A stretch of 64,000 nt of DNA from JBFHIJ01 sp963678775 (GCA_963678775.2 CAXXGR010000007.1:744001-808000), one strand, 5' to 3'. Numbered from the stretch's first letter, positions 38,822 to 48,428 are shown. Notes: a model not told the origin generated them from the letters alone. Numbers and translations: made by a program.

Positions 38822-38849
38822 AATCCTGTCAAAGTTAATTGACAGGATT
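38822..38849 (-). terminator. intrinsic terminator after nuoK
   Basis: AATCCTGTCAA (38822-38832) pairs exactly with TTGACAGGATT (38839-38849), with loop AGTTAA. The minus-strand transcript continues into seven T. It closes the nuoJ-nuoK unit before folC. Confidence 0.92.
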
Positions 38850-38869
38850 CACATATCAAAAGCCTAAAT

Positions 38870-39181
38870 TTACCATTTCATAATATTGACTTCGTCAACA
38901 TATATTGATTTTTTTAATCTGAATATGCCAAGGACTATTGCTAAGCCAACTGCGGCTTCTGCGGCCGCTACAGCCATAACAAAGAAAACAAATATCTGCC
39001 CTGCCTGATCACCCATGAACGAACTAAAGCTTACTAAAGTAAGATTTACTGAATTCAGCATGATTTCTATAGACATAAATATTATTATCGCATTCCTTCT
39101 AGTAAGGACACCTACTGTTCCAATTGTAAAAAGAATGGCTGCAAGTGCTAAATAATAATCTTGTGGTATACTTTCTAACAT
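38870..39181 (-). CDS. nuoK: NADH-quinone oxidoreductase subunit K
   Basis: 103 residues with three membrane helices. The family's buried glutamates are present in FMSIEIMLNSVNL (about 31-43) and AVAAAEAAVGLAIVLGIFRL (about 71-90). NuoK is an antiporter-like membrane subunit of complex I that takes part in proton pumping. It follows nuoJ by 12 nt. Unusually, a strong terminator follows it and no nuoL, nuoM or nuoN is nearby. Confidence 0.96.
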   Translation of the reverse strand: MLESIPQDYYLALAAILFTIGTVGVLTRRNAIIIFMSIEIMLNSVNLTLVSFSSFMGDQAGQIFVFFVMAVAAAEAAVGLAIVLGIFRLKKSIYVDEVNIMKW

Positions 39182-39193
39182 TATATTCTCCTC

Positions 39194-39703
39194 TTAATCT
39201 ATTTTTTTCTTAGCAAGCATCACTGCACCAACGATAGCAGATAACAACAAGAAAGAAATTGCTTCAAATGGAACAATGTAATTCTTAAATAACTCTCTAC
39301 CGATTGAATCTGCAGTACCTATTTTTGCAGAAACGCTTGGTAAAGCACTCATTACTTCCGGATTTACTAAGAAAGCAGAAACTAATTGGAATATCAATAC
39401 AACAGCAAACAATGCTGCTAATATTGTTCGAATATTGAATTTCAGTTTTAGTTTTTCTTCGTCGCCCAAATTAAGCAACATGATTACAAAAACGACAAGT
39501 ACCATAATAGCGCCGGCATAAACTAAAATCTGCACTATAGATAAAAACTCTGCATTTAAAGTAAGGTATAATCCTGCCAAACTAAAGAAATGCACAATCA
39601 ATGACATAGCTGATTTTACAGGATGTTTACTGGCTATTGTAACTACAGCACTAGCAATAGCAAATACTGCTAAAAAACCGAAAAATATACTTTGTAATTC
39701 CAC
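39194..39703 (-). CDS. nuoJ: NADH-quinone oxidoreductase subunit J
   Basis: 169 residues with five membrane helices. The conserved YLTLNAEFLSIVQILVYAGAIMVLVVFVIMLLNL-type region lies near 46-79, ending at the usual LGDEE. NuoJ is a complex I membrane subunit next to the quinone chamber. It starts 61 nt after the end of the RelA/SpoT-like gene, which is on the same strand, and appears to head a two-gene unit. Confidence 0.95.
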   Translation of the reverse strand: MELQSIFFGFLAVFAIASAVVTIASKHPVKSAMSLIVHFFSLAGLYLTLNAEFLSIVQILVYAGAIMVLVVFVIMLLNLGDEEKLKLKFNIRTILAALFAVVLIFQLVSAFLVNPEVMSALPSVSAKIGTADSIGRELFKNYIVPFEAISFLLLSAIVGAVMLAKKKID

Positions 39704-39764
39704 TATTCCGACTCAATTTGTTGTATAATCTTCATATGATAAACTATAACGAAAATCTTGTATT

Positions 39765-42050
39765 TTAATTTTTAGAATTTTTTACCGATTCTACGCCACT
39801 TATCTTATATAATCTTTCTATAAGAGCATCTACTTGGTTGATATTATTAAAGTTGATAGACACAATACCTTCAAAAACAGAATCTGTAGTGTCAAAACTT
39901 ATTTTATTTATATTTACATCCCCGTATTCAAGTATAGCATTTGTAATATCATTTAACATACTTGCTCTATCTTCTCCTTTAACATTCAGGATAGCATCTC
40001 CCGATACTTCACCTTTGATAGTTTTCCAGTCAATTTCTAAATTACTCAACCTTTCATTGGATGGAATATTTGAAATTTCCTTACAAGTTGTTTTATGAAT
40101 TCTTATTATACCACTAACTAACCTAATGGCTGCAGTCTGATCTTTTTGAGTAGGTTTACAACAAGTAGCAATTTCTATAATATTATTAGAATTTTTATTC
40201 CTATTACTAATATCAGCACTATCTTTACGTATTAGCTCAGGATTAACTTTAAATCCATCTTTTACTTTAAATTTTAGTAAATGAAAAGCCTTATCTACCG
40301 AGAGTTCATTGCTTCCTATAGAAAAATACAGATCCTCTTCAGATAGAAGATTAAATGAACGTAGTAGTTTTTGAATATCGTGTTCTTCTAATCTAATATT
40401 TTCTTTAGCGAGTTGAGCTGCAAATATTTGTCTTCCTTTGTCAATGTTCTCTAATCTGCAGTCTCTTATATATTTATGTATTATCTGTTTTGCTTTATTT
40501 GTTGTTGTATATTTGAGCCATTCAGGATTAGGAGCTTGTTTTTTAGACGTTAATATTTCAATCCTGTCGCCATTTTGTAGGGTATAATCTAAAGGAACTA
40601 TTTTCCCGTTTATTTTTGCTCCTATGCACGAAAAGCCTATTTCACTATGAATTTCAAATGCGAAATCTAAAGGTGTAGAATATTTAGGCAGAGATTTAAA
40701 TTCATTAGTAGGAGTAAATACTAAAATTTCATCTGTAAATATACCTTTAGGTAGGTGCTCTAATAATTCTTTACTATTGTGCTCTCCAACATTTTCAAAA
40801 ACAGCTCTGACAGCATTGACCCATGAAGTAATATCAGCATCGTCTAATACAGATTGTGCATTTTTAATTCCACTTTTGTAAGCAAAGTGAGCTGCAACAC
40901 CGTTTTCTGCATAGTCATGCATTTGTCTTGTTCGTATTTGAATTTCAACAGCTTTCCCACCCGGACCAATTAATCCTGTATGAATTGACTGGTAGCCATT
41001 TTTCTTGGGTGCAGAGATATAATCTTTAAATGTTTCCGGTACAGGAGGATAAATCCCAGCAATTAATCCATAAATATAAAAACACATATAAGGATCATCA
41101 GTATCTACAATAATGCGTGCAGCAAACAAATCGTAAAGCTCGTCCATACTTTTTTGACGGGCTTTCATTTTATTGAAAATTGAATAAATATGCTTAGCAC
41201 GACCTTTAATTTCGCAGGTTATTCTGAGCTTTTTTAAGAATTTATCTGAAGTGAGCCTTGCAATTATTGGAGCCTTTAAATTTACGATATAGTCTTCTCT
41301 TTCCTGACGTGTACTGGATAATTTAGTCTTTATAGCATAGTATTCTTCTTTATTCAATATTTTGAATGATAAATCCTCCAGTTCCCATTTTAGAGATCGA
41401 ATGCCAAATCTATTTGCAAATGGAGAATATATTTCCATAGTTTCCTTTGCAATTCTATGTTGCAGATCAGGACTCAAAAATTCGATAGTTCTCATATTGT
41501 GGAGTCTGTCTGCAAGTTTAATCAAAATAATTCGCACATCTTTAAATAACGATAGTATCAGTTTCCTATATTTTTCAAGATGATTGAGCCTATCAATAGT
41601 ATATTTTTCAATATATTTTATTTTGTTGATTCCATCAACTATATCAGCTACTTCTTTTCCGTACTCAAGCTTTAAGGTCTCATAATTATATTTTTCATTT
41701 TCGTTAAGCACATCATGTAATAATGCAGCTATGACTGAAGTAAAATCTAAAGGAATCTCAGTAATAACAATATTTGCAACTGTCAAAGAGTGTTTATAAT
41801 ATTCCTCTCCAGACTTCCTGTATTTATGTTTATGTACTTCATAAGAAGTATGAAAGGCTTGTCTGAGGAGTTTTGCATCATAGTCATGGAAAGTATTTTT
41901 ACATAATTCCATTAACTCTTTTAGTTCTTTTTCGTACTCAGGCTCTTCCTTTTTTGAAAAAAGGGAATTATATTTTTCCCTAAGTAAACTTGTGTTTTTT
42001 TCTACTTGGGTACTTAATAAACTATTTGTTTGATTATCGTCTTGAATCAT
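39765..42050 (-). CDS. RelA/SpoT-type (p)ppGpp synthetase
   Basis: 761 residues. Order: HD hydrolase domain (about 60-195), synthetase (about 270-400; GRAKHIYSIF, KDYISAPKKNGYQSIH, EIQIRTRQMHDYAE), TGS (about 440-500), helical/zinc-finger region, and ACT (about 690-761). The synthetase looks intact, with TFKD where bifunctional enzymes have RFKD. In the hydrolase, His112-Asp113 and DRLHNMRT are kept, but the next catalytic pair, usually Glu-Asp (HDVVED), is Asn116-Glu117. Synthesis of the stringent alarmone is confident; hydrolysis is in doubt. The enzyme is divergent from the coiled-coil pair at 42142. Confidence 0.92.
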   Translation of the reverse strand: MIQDDNQTNSLLSTQVEKNTSLLREKYNSLFSKKEEPEYEKELKELMELCKNTFHDYDAKLLRQAFHTSYEVHKHKYRKSGEEYYKHSLTVANIVITEIPLDFTSVIAALLHDVLNENEKYNYETLKLEYGKEVADIVDGINKIKYIEKYTIDRLNHLEKYRKLILSLFKDVRIILIKLADRLHNMRTIEFLSPDLQHRIAKETMEIYSPFANRFGIRSLKWELEDLSFKILNKEEYYAIKTKLSSTRQEREDYIVNLKAPIIARLTSDKFLKKLRITCEIKGRAKHIYSIFNKMKARQKSMDELYDLFAARIIVDTDDPYMCFYIYGLIAGIYPPVPETFKDYISAPKKNGYQSIHTGLIGPGGKAVEIQIRTRQMHDYAENGVAAHFAYKSGIKNAQSVLDDADITSWVNAVRAVFENVGEHNSKELLEHLPKGIFTDEILVFTPTNEFKSLPKYSTPLDFAFEIHSEIGFSCIGAKINGKIVPLDYTLQNGDRIEILTSKKQAPNPEWLKYTTTNKAKQIIHKYIRDCRLENIDKGRQIFAAQLAKENIRLEEHDIQKLLRSFNLLSEEDLYFSIGSNELSVDKAFHLLKFKVKDGFKVNPELIRKDSADISNRNKNSNNIIEIATCCKPTQKDQTAAIRLVSGIIRIHKTTCKEISNIPSNERLSNLEIDWKTIKGEVSGDAILNVKGEDRASMLNDITNAILEYGDVNINKISFDTTDSVFEGIVSINFNNINQVDALIERLYKISGVESVKNSKN

Positions 42051-42084
42051 GACTTCCGTTACTACTTATGCATTTCATTAAATT

Positions 42085-42092
42085 CAAATCTA
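42085..42092 (-). promoter_or_regulatory. candidate -7 box (TAGATTTG) upstream of the RelA/SpoT gene
   Basis: On the minus strand TAGATTTG fits the TAnnTTTG -7 element of Bacteroidota promoters. It lies 35 nt before the start codon. The upstream -33 element is not clear, so this is tentative. Confidence 0.35.
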
Positions 42093-42141
42093 TTCAAAAT
42101 ACGAAGATTTATGTATTTCTAAAAAAAGATATGACAATATT

Positions 42142-42534
42142 TTGTATGATACTATCTCTTTATTTCTAGATAGATATTGCGACGAAATATTTTATAATAT
42201 TTATTATATTATATTTATCTTCCTATTAGTTATATTACGATATATTTCAATACTAATTACAAATAATATGTCTTTAAGCAACAAACTTAAGCCAAAAACA
42301 TTTTTCGAAGAGTTGGCAATCGATAATAATCTAAGAGAGTATATTGATACTAATGTAACTATACTTGAGAGATACAATACCGATAAAATCTTCAGAAATG
42401 AAATGCTAAACCTGTTATATGTGCACTCTGATAAATATCAAAAAGATGTACAAAATAAGATTTTAGAAGAATTAAACGATACTTTGTCATATTTTAACGA
42501 AAATACTGCACGATGGACAAAAATCAATCTATAA
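42142..42534 (+). CDS. hypothetical single-pass membrane protein
   Basis: 130 residues from a TTG start at 42142. A hydrophobic helix covers about 17-39 (rich in Ile, Leu, Tyr and Phe), followed by a charged, mainly helical soluble part. The ATG at 42268 would remove the membrane helix, so the TTG is preferred, although its ribosome site is poor. I recognise no family. The last 22 nt overlap the start of the next gene, which encodes a tail-anchored coiled coil, so the two may form one membrane unit. Confidence 0.55.
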   Translation: MYDTISLFLDRYCDEIFYNIYYIIFIFLLVILRYISILITNNMSLSNKLKPKTFFEELAIDNNLREYIDTNVTILERYNTDKIFRNEMLNLLYVHSDKYQKDVQNKILEELNDTLSYFNENTARWTKINL

Positions 42535-43511
42535 GCCCAGAATTAAACGAATTGCTTAAAAGAGTAAAATCTCAAGCAAATCAATATACTCAAGCGTTTG
42601 AGATATTAAATAGACGTATTGCTGAATTTGATTCTACCAAAACAGAAATTAATTCCCATGCTTCTCATTTTAAAACAGAACTTTCTGTAATATTATCCAA
42701 ATTAGAGCAGAGTTATAAAGAAAAAGAAAACAAACTAATTGCCAGTATCAATGCCGCAAATAAACTGACCGGTGAACTAAGTACTTTGACAGAATTGCAG
42801 GAACATGTAAAAACCGGAATACTTAACCTATCAGATACTTTAGAAAGTCACAAATTAGAATTAGAACAGCTAAAATTGCATAGTAAAGAATATGTAAAGG
42901 ATGCATATCTAAAATTAGATGACACCTTAGAATATCTAAAACAAAAAATCAACTCTACACTTGAAAAAGAGGCTCAGTTTATAGAAGATAAAGTCAATAG
43001 CAGAGTAAAATATTTAGAAGATAATTTGAAAAAAGGCGATAAAATTCTTATATCCAGACATGAAAAAGTTCAAACGGAGTTAAGAGCTATCAAAAGAGAA
43101 GTTCAAGCTTTGAAAGAACTATCCGGTTTTGGAGAAACTTCTTCTATGTTAAATGACACTTTAAATTTGCGTTTTGAAACTGTTGAGGATAGCGTGAAGG
43201 ATTTAAAGCAATTGTCCAATAATATTATGCAAAATCTTGCTATTCTAAATGTAGCAGAGACTAGTGAACATGTAGAGAATGATACAGATGATGCTGTACT
43301 AAATGATACTTTTAGTCATCTTGCCGATCCCACCATGAAAGAATCTGAAGAAATAAAAGAAGCTTTGAATAAATATAATTCTACAATCCAAGAATTTCAA
43401 TACATGAAACAAAAATCTCTAAGTGCTGAAAAACGAGCAGGTATAAGCATGATTTTATCAGTTTTCGCTATTTTGAGTATATTAATGATTTTATTTCTCT
43501 TCCTCATCTGA
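42513..43511 (+). CDS. tail-anchored coiled-coil protein
   Basis: 332 residues. Residues about 10-240 are almost wholly charged heptad-type coiled coil, with no Cys or Pro. Only the last 24 residues (309-332) form a membrane helix, so it is probably tail-anchored in the inner membrane with its coiled coil in the cytoplasm. No enzyme domain is seen. The start overlaps the previous gene by 22 nt, and the 3' end overlaps scpB tail-to-tail by 21 nt. It could be structural or chromosome/cell-envelope linked, but the family is not recognised. Confidence 0.7.
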   Translation: MDKNQSISPELNELLKRVKSQANQYTQAFEILNRRIAEFDSTKTEINSHASHFKTELSVILSKLEQSYKEKENKLIASINAANKLTGELSTLTELQEHVKTGILNLSDTLESHKLELEQLKLHSKEYVKDAYLKLDDTLEYLKQKINSTLEKEAQFIEDKVNSRVKYLEDNLKKGDKILISRHEKVQTELRAIKREVQALKELSGFGETSSMLNDTLNLRFETVEDSVKDLKQLSNNIMQNLAILNVAETSEHVENDTDDAVLNDTFSHLADPTMKESEEIKEALNKYNSTIQEFQYMKQKSLSAEKRAGISMILSVFAILSILMILFLFLI

Positions 43512-44270
43512 TATATCTAATAAATTTGTTTGAATATTTACATGCTGGAGACTTTCTTCACCAATTTCAAGTGTAATTATTTCTTTATCAGTACCATCAT
43601 ACTCCATCATAGACAACTCTTCTAACTCTCTTAATTTTGGGAGCTCATTAAGATTTTTCAACCCAAACTGCTTTAAGAATTCGTTTGTAGTTCCATACAA
43701 TAAAGGCTTGCCAAGTGCATCACTTCTTCCTACCATTTTTACAAAATCTTTCTCTATGAGAGAGTTTACTACTTCATTTGAATTGACACCTCTAATTTGC
43801 TCAACTTCAGGTTTTGAAACAGGCTGGCGATATGCAACGATAGCTAAAGTTTCTAAAGCAGCTTTAGAGAGTCTTTTTTTAGTTTTAAATTTCAGCAAAG
43901 ACTGTACAAACTCTCCATATTCAGATCTGGTAGCAAATTGATAACCATTGGCATAGTTAACTATTTCATAAGGTCGATTTGAATCATTTAGGTCTTGATT
44001 TATATCATCAATTAACTGTTCTATATCTTCTTTAGAAAAATTGAATTTATCTAATACCTCTTTTTCAATGGATGTTTGGCTGACTTTTTTTATATCAGTG
44101 CTTCCATCATTATCGTCAAGAATTAAATTATCATATCCAACTAAGATATTGAATATTTGTCGGAGTGTGATAGTTTCATCAGAAGCAAAAATTAAAGCTT
44201 CAAGTGATGCTTTTTGTTGTTCTTTTTCTAGCGTCAAGAAATAAGGTACATTGTCATAGCTATTCATCAT
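43491..44270 (-). CDS. scpB: segregation and condensation protein B
   Basis: 259 residues with the winged-helix ScpB signature. Blocks are ASLEALIFASDETITLRQI near 22-40, PYEIVNYANGYQFATRSEYG near 100-119, LSKAALETLAIVAYRQPVSKPEVEQIRGV near 134-162 and LIEKDFVKMVGRSDALGKPLLYGTT near 171-195. With ScpA and SMC it forms the condensin that organises and segregates the chromosome. It overlaps the end of scpA by 11 nt. The C-terminus is extended and acidic. Confidence 0.95.
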   Translation of the reverse strand: MMNSYDNVPYFLTLEKEQQKASLEALIFASDETITLRQIFNILVGYDNLILDDNDGSTDIKKVSQTSIEKEVLDKFNFSKEDIEQLIDDINQDLNDSNRPYEIVNYANGYQFATRSEYGEFVQSLLKFKTKKRLSKAALETLAIVAYRQPVSKPEVEQIRGVNSNEVVNSLIEKDFVKMVGRSDALGKPLLYGTTNEFLKQFGLKNLNELPKLRELEELSMMEYDGTDKEIITLEIGEESLQHVNIQTNLLDISDEEEK

Positions 44271-44991
44271 TTAATTCCAATTTTTGAGGTTCAGTAATAA
44301 CGATATCTTCAAAAGAGCTATCCTGAAAAATAAAGATTTGATTTGATTTGACTAAATCTAAAATAGCAAGGAATGTTGCTACAATATGCGAATTTATAAA
44401 AGTAGTAGTAATATCAAAAAAAGAAATCCTTTTTTTACTTGCTAATAAGCCTAGTATTTCTTCCTTTTTTTCATCTACTGTTACTGGGACTAAGTCAACA
44501 ATATGCTCGTAAGAACTATCTTTAAGCCTATCAAATACAGACTGAAAAGCCTTAATTAAATCAAAAAGTGAAGCGTTTTTATAACCTGCTTCTTTACTGG
44601 CTTGGTTATATTCGGCTTCAAAATGTTGCTTATAAAGTGTATACCTTTGATTTTCATATTGATAACTTAATTCTGCTCCGGCTTCTTTAAATTGTTTATA
44701 TTCCAATAACCTTTGCACAAGTTGTGTCCTGGGATCTTCAGGTTCGTCATCATTTGTATAAGATTCTCTGGGCAATAGCAGTTGAGTTTTGATATACATC
44801 AAATTTGCTGCCATAACAAGAAACTCTCCGGCAAGATCCAAATCAAACATTTTAATAATGTTGATATAATTCAGGAATTCTCTCGCAATTTTTGCAATAG
44901 GTATATCATAAATATTTATCTCGTCCCTTTTTATAAAAAACAACAATAAATCAAAAGGGCCTTCAAAATTTGGCAACTTTATTTTGTACAT
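44260..44991 (-). CDS. scpA: segregation and condensation protein A
   Basis: About 243 residues. I use the ATG at 44991 (protein start MYKIKLPNFEGPFDLLL). A TTG four codons earlier is possible but unneeded. ScpA is the kleisin bridging SMC heads. Marker blocks are LPNFEGPFDLLLFFIKRDEINIYDIPIAKI, then GEFLVMAANLMYIKTQLLLPR and a C-terminal winged-helix segment (RISFFDITTTF). The gene overlaps scpB. No smc gene lies in the window. Confidence 0.95.
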   Translation of the reverse strand: MYKIKLPNFEGPFDLLLFFIKRDEINIYDIPIAKIAREFLNYINIIKMFDLDLAGEFLVMAANLMYIKTQLLLPRESYTNDDEPEDPRTQLVQRLLEYKQFKEAGAELSYQYENQRYTLYKQHFEAEYNQASKEAGYKNASLFDLIKAFQSVFDRLKDSSYEHIVDLVPVTVDEKKEEILGLLASKKRISFFDITTTFINSHIVATFLAILDLVKSNQIFIFQDSSFEDIVITEPQKLELNDE

Positions 44992-45051
44992 ATTTCCAGG
45001 CAATATTCAAAAGAAACAAAAATAACACTTTTTCTATTCATTCGAAGCTAT

Positions 45052-47115
45052 CTAATTTTGTGGTAAGATTATTATAAACTCTGTACCTTTACCTACTTCA
45101 CTATTTACCTCAATATTGCCTTGATGTAAAGCTACAAACTCTTTAACTATTGATAGCCCTAAACCACTTCCTTTTTCACTAGCCGTTCCGACTCTGGAGT
45201 AAGTATGATCTATCAAAAATAGATTTGCCAAATTATCTTTAGATAGACCAATTCCGCTATCAGTTACAATTATTTTGAACAAATCTGATTCCTGAATTAA
45301 CGAAATAGCAACCCTCCCTCCTGATTTGGTAAATTTAAAAGCATTCGAAAGTAAATTTCTAACAATAAATTCAATCATATCTTTATCAGCATCTATTAGA
45401 ACACTTGTGTTAGATTCAATTTTAAACCGAATATTCTTCATTTCTGCATTCAACTCAAATGTTTCAGCTACATGTCGAATTACTTCTGAAGCATTAAAAC
45501 GCGCAGGATTAAACTTTATACTGCCAGTCTGTGTTTTAGACCAAACCAGTAGATTTTCAAATAGTGCCATTAAATTTGTAATGGAGCTTTTGAACTTATC
45601 TAATTTATCAGGTATTTTATCATACTTACCAACTTCACAGAATGATTCTATAAGACTTAGCAATAGATTCATATTAGTTATAGGATTTCTCATATCATGA
45701 GAGATAATCGAGAAAAATTTATCTTTCATGCTATTTAGGTTAGAAAGTTCGATATTCTGCTTATTTATATATTCATTCTGTTGTTCTAGCTCATAATTAG
45801 CACGTTCAATAGCAATATTTTTCTCTTTAATAATATTCAAATTCTTGTTTTTATTCCGATATAATCTAAAGATTAAAATAACAATAATAAAAAGAGCAAG
45901 TATAACCAGCAAAGAAATATATAACTCATTTTCTTTCTTCAACATTTCTAAATTTTTAATTTTTAAAAGATTATCTTTTTTCTCAGTATCATATTGAACA
46001 GTAAGTTTATTGATTTGCTCCCTGGATTCTTTAGTAAGTACTGAGTCTTTAGATATTTGGGATTGTTCGAGATATTTAAATGCATCTTCATATTTGCCAT
46101 TTTCTCTATAATATTGAGCTTTATCATATTGAATAAAGCTTAAATATTGAAAATCCTGAATATATTTAGCCATTTTAATAGCTAAATCAAAATAATGTTC
46201 AGTTGAATCTATCTTTCTTTCTCCAAAAAAACTTAAAGCTAAGCTATGGTAAATCTCCATCAAACCATCATTATTGTCTGTTTGGCTATACAATTCTAAA
46301 GCAGTAGTGTAGAATTTTTGAGCTTCTTTATATCTCTTTATATTTTGATATGTAGTAGCAATATTTTGATTAATATTTGCCTTCAATGTTATATTATTTA
46401 CTATGTTCGCACATTCCAGAGCATTTAAATAGAATTGAAGTGATTTTTCATATTTTTGCAAATAATGATAGATATTTCCAATGTTTGTGTAAGCTGCTGC
46501 TTCAGAATATTTATCTCCTGTTTCTTTTTGTATGACTAATGCCTGCTCAAAGAACTTAACGGCTTGCTCGTAATCATCTAATCTGAGATAAACGTTGCCA
46601 ATATTATTTAATGTAGCACCGTAGTTCTCATAGACTTTATCATAATATTGGTCGTGAATCTTGATATATTTATCAAAATAATTCTCAGAATATATATATT
46701 CTTTCAAGGCTTCAGCAAACTGTGCTTGTCTGTAGTAAACATCGCCAATATTTCTATGGAGAGCTGCAATTTCAATCGTATCTCTGATTTCTTTGAAATA
46801 CTTTAAGATATCATTGTATACATCTATAGCTTTTGAATATTCTCTATTTATTGAATAAATCATTCCATAATTTCTAAGAGCTTTATATTTTTTATTCTCA
46901 TTACCTTCTTCATCGGCAATTTTAATAGCCTGAGTTGCATACTTTTTACTTTGTTCAGAATCTGATTCCCACAAGGCTGCTGACAAATTACAGTATACAG
47001 TATACTTATCTACAGTATCATCATCCAATAAAGTTTTTAAACTATCAACCTTATTGGCATGAGCAATAGTAAATTGGCAGATAAACAAACAAGCTATTAT
47101 TATTTTGCGTAACAT
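45052..47115 (-). CDS. TPR-domain sensor histidine kinase
   Basis: About 687 residues. I take the ATG at 47115, which has GGAAG just upstream and gives a signal peptide (MLRKIIIACLFICQF). The TTG at 47148 lies inside the sucC terminator and adds 11 residues. Then come about eight TPR repeats in the periplasm (about 30-350), a membrane helix near 395-415, a coiled region, the HisKA box with His (SIISHDMRNP), and an ATPase domain with DSGIGL and GSGLGL. It senses through its TPR part and phosphorylates an unknown partner regulator, not found next to it. It is transcribed as a separate unit from sucC. Confidence 0.9.
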   Translation of the reverse strand: MLRKIIIACLFICQFTIAHANKVDSLKTLLDDDTVDKYTVYCNLSAALWESDSEQSKKYATQAIKIADEEGNENKKYKALRNYGMIYSINREYSKAIDVYNDILKYFKEIRDTIEIAALHRNIGDVYYRQAQFAEALKEYIYSENYFDKYIKIHDQYYDKVYENYGATLNNIGNVYLRLDDYEQAVKFFEQALVIQKETGDKYSEAAAYTNIGNIYHYLQKYEKSLQFYLNALECANIVNNITLKANINQNIATTYQNIKRYKEAQKFYTTALELYSQTDNNDGLMEIYHSLALSFFGERKIDSTEHYFDLAIKMAKYIQDFQYLSFIQYDKAQYYRENGKYEDAFKYLEQSQISKDSVLTKESREQINKLTVQYDTEKKDNLLKIKNLEMLKKENELYISLLVILALFIIVILIFRLYRNKNKNLNIIKEKNIAIERANYELEQQNEYINKQNIELSNLNSMKDKFFSIISHDMRNPITNMNLLLSLIESFCEVGKYDKIPDKLDKFKSSITNLMALFENLLVWSKTQTGSIKFNPARFNASEVIRHVAETFELNAEMKNIRFKIESNTSVLIDADKDMIEFIVRNLLSNAFKFTKSGGRVAISLIQESDLFKIIVTDSGIGLSKDNLANLFLIDHTYSRVGTASEKGSGLGLSIVKEFVALHQGNIEVNSEVGKGTEFIIILPQN

Positions 47116-47136
47116 ATTGCTTCCAATAAATAAAAT

Positions 47137-47168
47137 AAGGCGATTCAAGTATAACTCAAAATCGCCTT
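47137..47168 (-). terminator. intrinsic terminator after sucC
   Basis: AAGGCGATT (47137-47145) pairs exactly with AATCGCCTT (47160-47168). On the minus strand it is followed by ATTTTATT. It overlaps the possible TTG start of the sensor kinase and argues for the later ATG. Confidence 0.85.
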
Positions 47169-47189
47169 TTTTCCAAATATTTGGAGTTT

Positions 47190-48428
47190 TTATTTTTTTA
47201 TTACTTTTGCGACTAATCTAGCTGCATGTTCAAAATTTTCTGCTACTTCAAATTTCATTCCTGATTTTTTTAGAGTTGCAGCACCTTCTTTAGCATTTGT
47301 TCCGTCTAATCTTACTATTACAGGGAGACTAATCTCTATATCACTTAGAGCCTGGACTATACCATCTGCTACTTTATCACATCTGACAATGCCGCCAAAT
47401 ATATTGATTAAAACGGCTTCTACATTAGGATCGCTAAGCATTATTCTGAAAGCATTAGATATTCTTTCTACATTTGCTCCACCACCGACATCCAAGAAGT
47501 TAGCAGGTTCTCCACCGGACAATTTAATCATATCCATTGTAGCCATAGCAAGACCCGCACCATTTACCATACAGCCTACATTGCCATCTAACTTGATATA
47601 ATTAAGGTCATATTTTGAAGCTTCGACTTCTAAAGGTGATTCTTCAGCTTCATCTCTTAACTCTAGATAATCTTTATGCCTATAAATTGCATTATCATCA
47701 AATGTTACTTTTGCATCTAATGCTATCATTTTCTTATCTTCAGTTAATACAAGTGGATTGATCTCCATTAAAGAGCAATCCAAGCCTTCATAAGCTTCTA
47801 CTAACTTATGGATAAATGGAATAAAACTTTTCAAGGCGTCGCCATCTAAACCTAATCCAAAAGCCAATCTTCTAGCCTGATAAGCTTGAAATCCAATTTT
47901 TGGGTCTATAGTTTCTTTAATAATTAACTCAGGAGTTTCGTCTGCTACTTTTTCAATTTCTACTCCGCCTTCTGTTGAAACCATTACAGTATTCATTCCG
48001 GTTTGTCGATCTAAGACAATACCTGCATAAAACTCTTTAGAAATTGCAACTCCTTCTTCAATGAGAAGTCTATTGACAATACTACCCTCTTCACCTGTCT
48101 GAATTGTAACTAATTTATTGCCTAGCATCGCATCAGCATATTGATGAAGCTGATGAGACAAGTCTTCACCTTTAATTAAATTAACACCTTTTACCTCTTT
48201 GCCATCAATCTTCATGGCTTCATTGGTGTCTTTGTTATAAACTGTCCCCTTGCCTCTGCCTCCGGCATGAATCTGAGCTTTTAGGACAACAAGCTTGTGC
48301 CCCCGAGATTCAAAATCATCAAAGCCAATTTTTCCTGCATCATATGCGTTAAAAATGACTCGATTGAATAAAACCGGAACATTATACTTCTTTAGAAGCT
48401 CTTTGGCTTGATATTCATGTATTTTCAT
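47190..48428 (-). CDS. sucC: succinate-CoA ligase, ADP-forming, beta subunit
   Basis: 412 residues. The N-terminus MKIHEYQAKELLKKYNVPV and HAGGRGKGTVY (near 53-63) are the ATP-grasp signature. NPLVL and DAKVTFDDNA are conserved, and GAGLAMATMDMIKLSGGEPANFLDVGG lies near 293-319. SucC makes or uses succinyl-CoA in the TCA cycle with SucD. sucD is not in this window, so the subunits are encoded apart. sucC is a single-gene unit with its own terminator. Confidence 0.96.
   Translation of the reverse strand: MKIHEYQAKELLKKYNVPVLFNRVIFNAYDAGKIGFDDFESRGHKLVVLKAQIHAGGRGKGTVYNKDTNEAMKIDGKEVKGVNLIKGEDLSHQLHQYADAMLGNKLVTIQTGEEGSIVNRLLIEEGVAISKEFYAGIVLDRQTGMNTVMVSTEGGVEIEKVADETPELIIKETIDPKIGFQAYQARRLAFGLGLDGDALKSFIPFIHKLVEAYEGLDCSLMEINPLVLTEDKKMIALDAKVTFDDNAIYRHKDYLELRDEAEESPLEVEASKYDLNYIKLDGNVGCMVNGAGLAMATMDMIKLSGGEPANFLDVGGGANVERISNAFRIMLSDPNVEAVLINIFGGIVRCDKVADGIVQALSDIEISLPVIVRLDGTNAKEGAATLKKSGMKFEVAENFEHAARLVAKVIKK

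Noticed and set aside
47116..47148. TTG start for the TPR sensor kinase
   Set aside because: It lies within the sucC terminator stem, and the later ATG has a ribosome site and begins a signal peptide.
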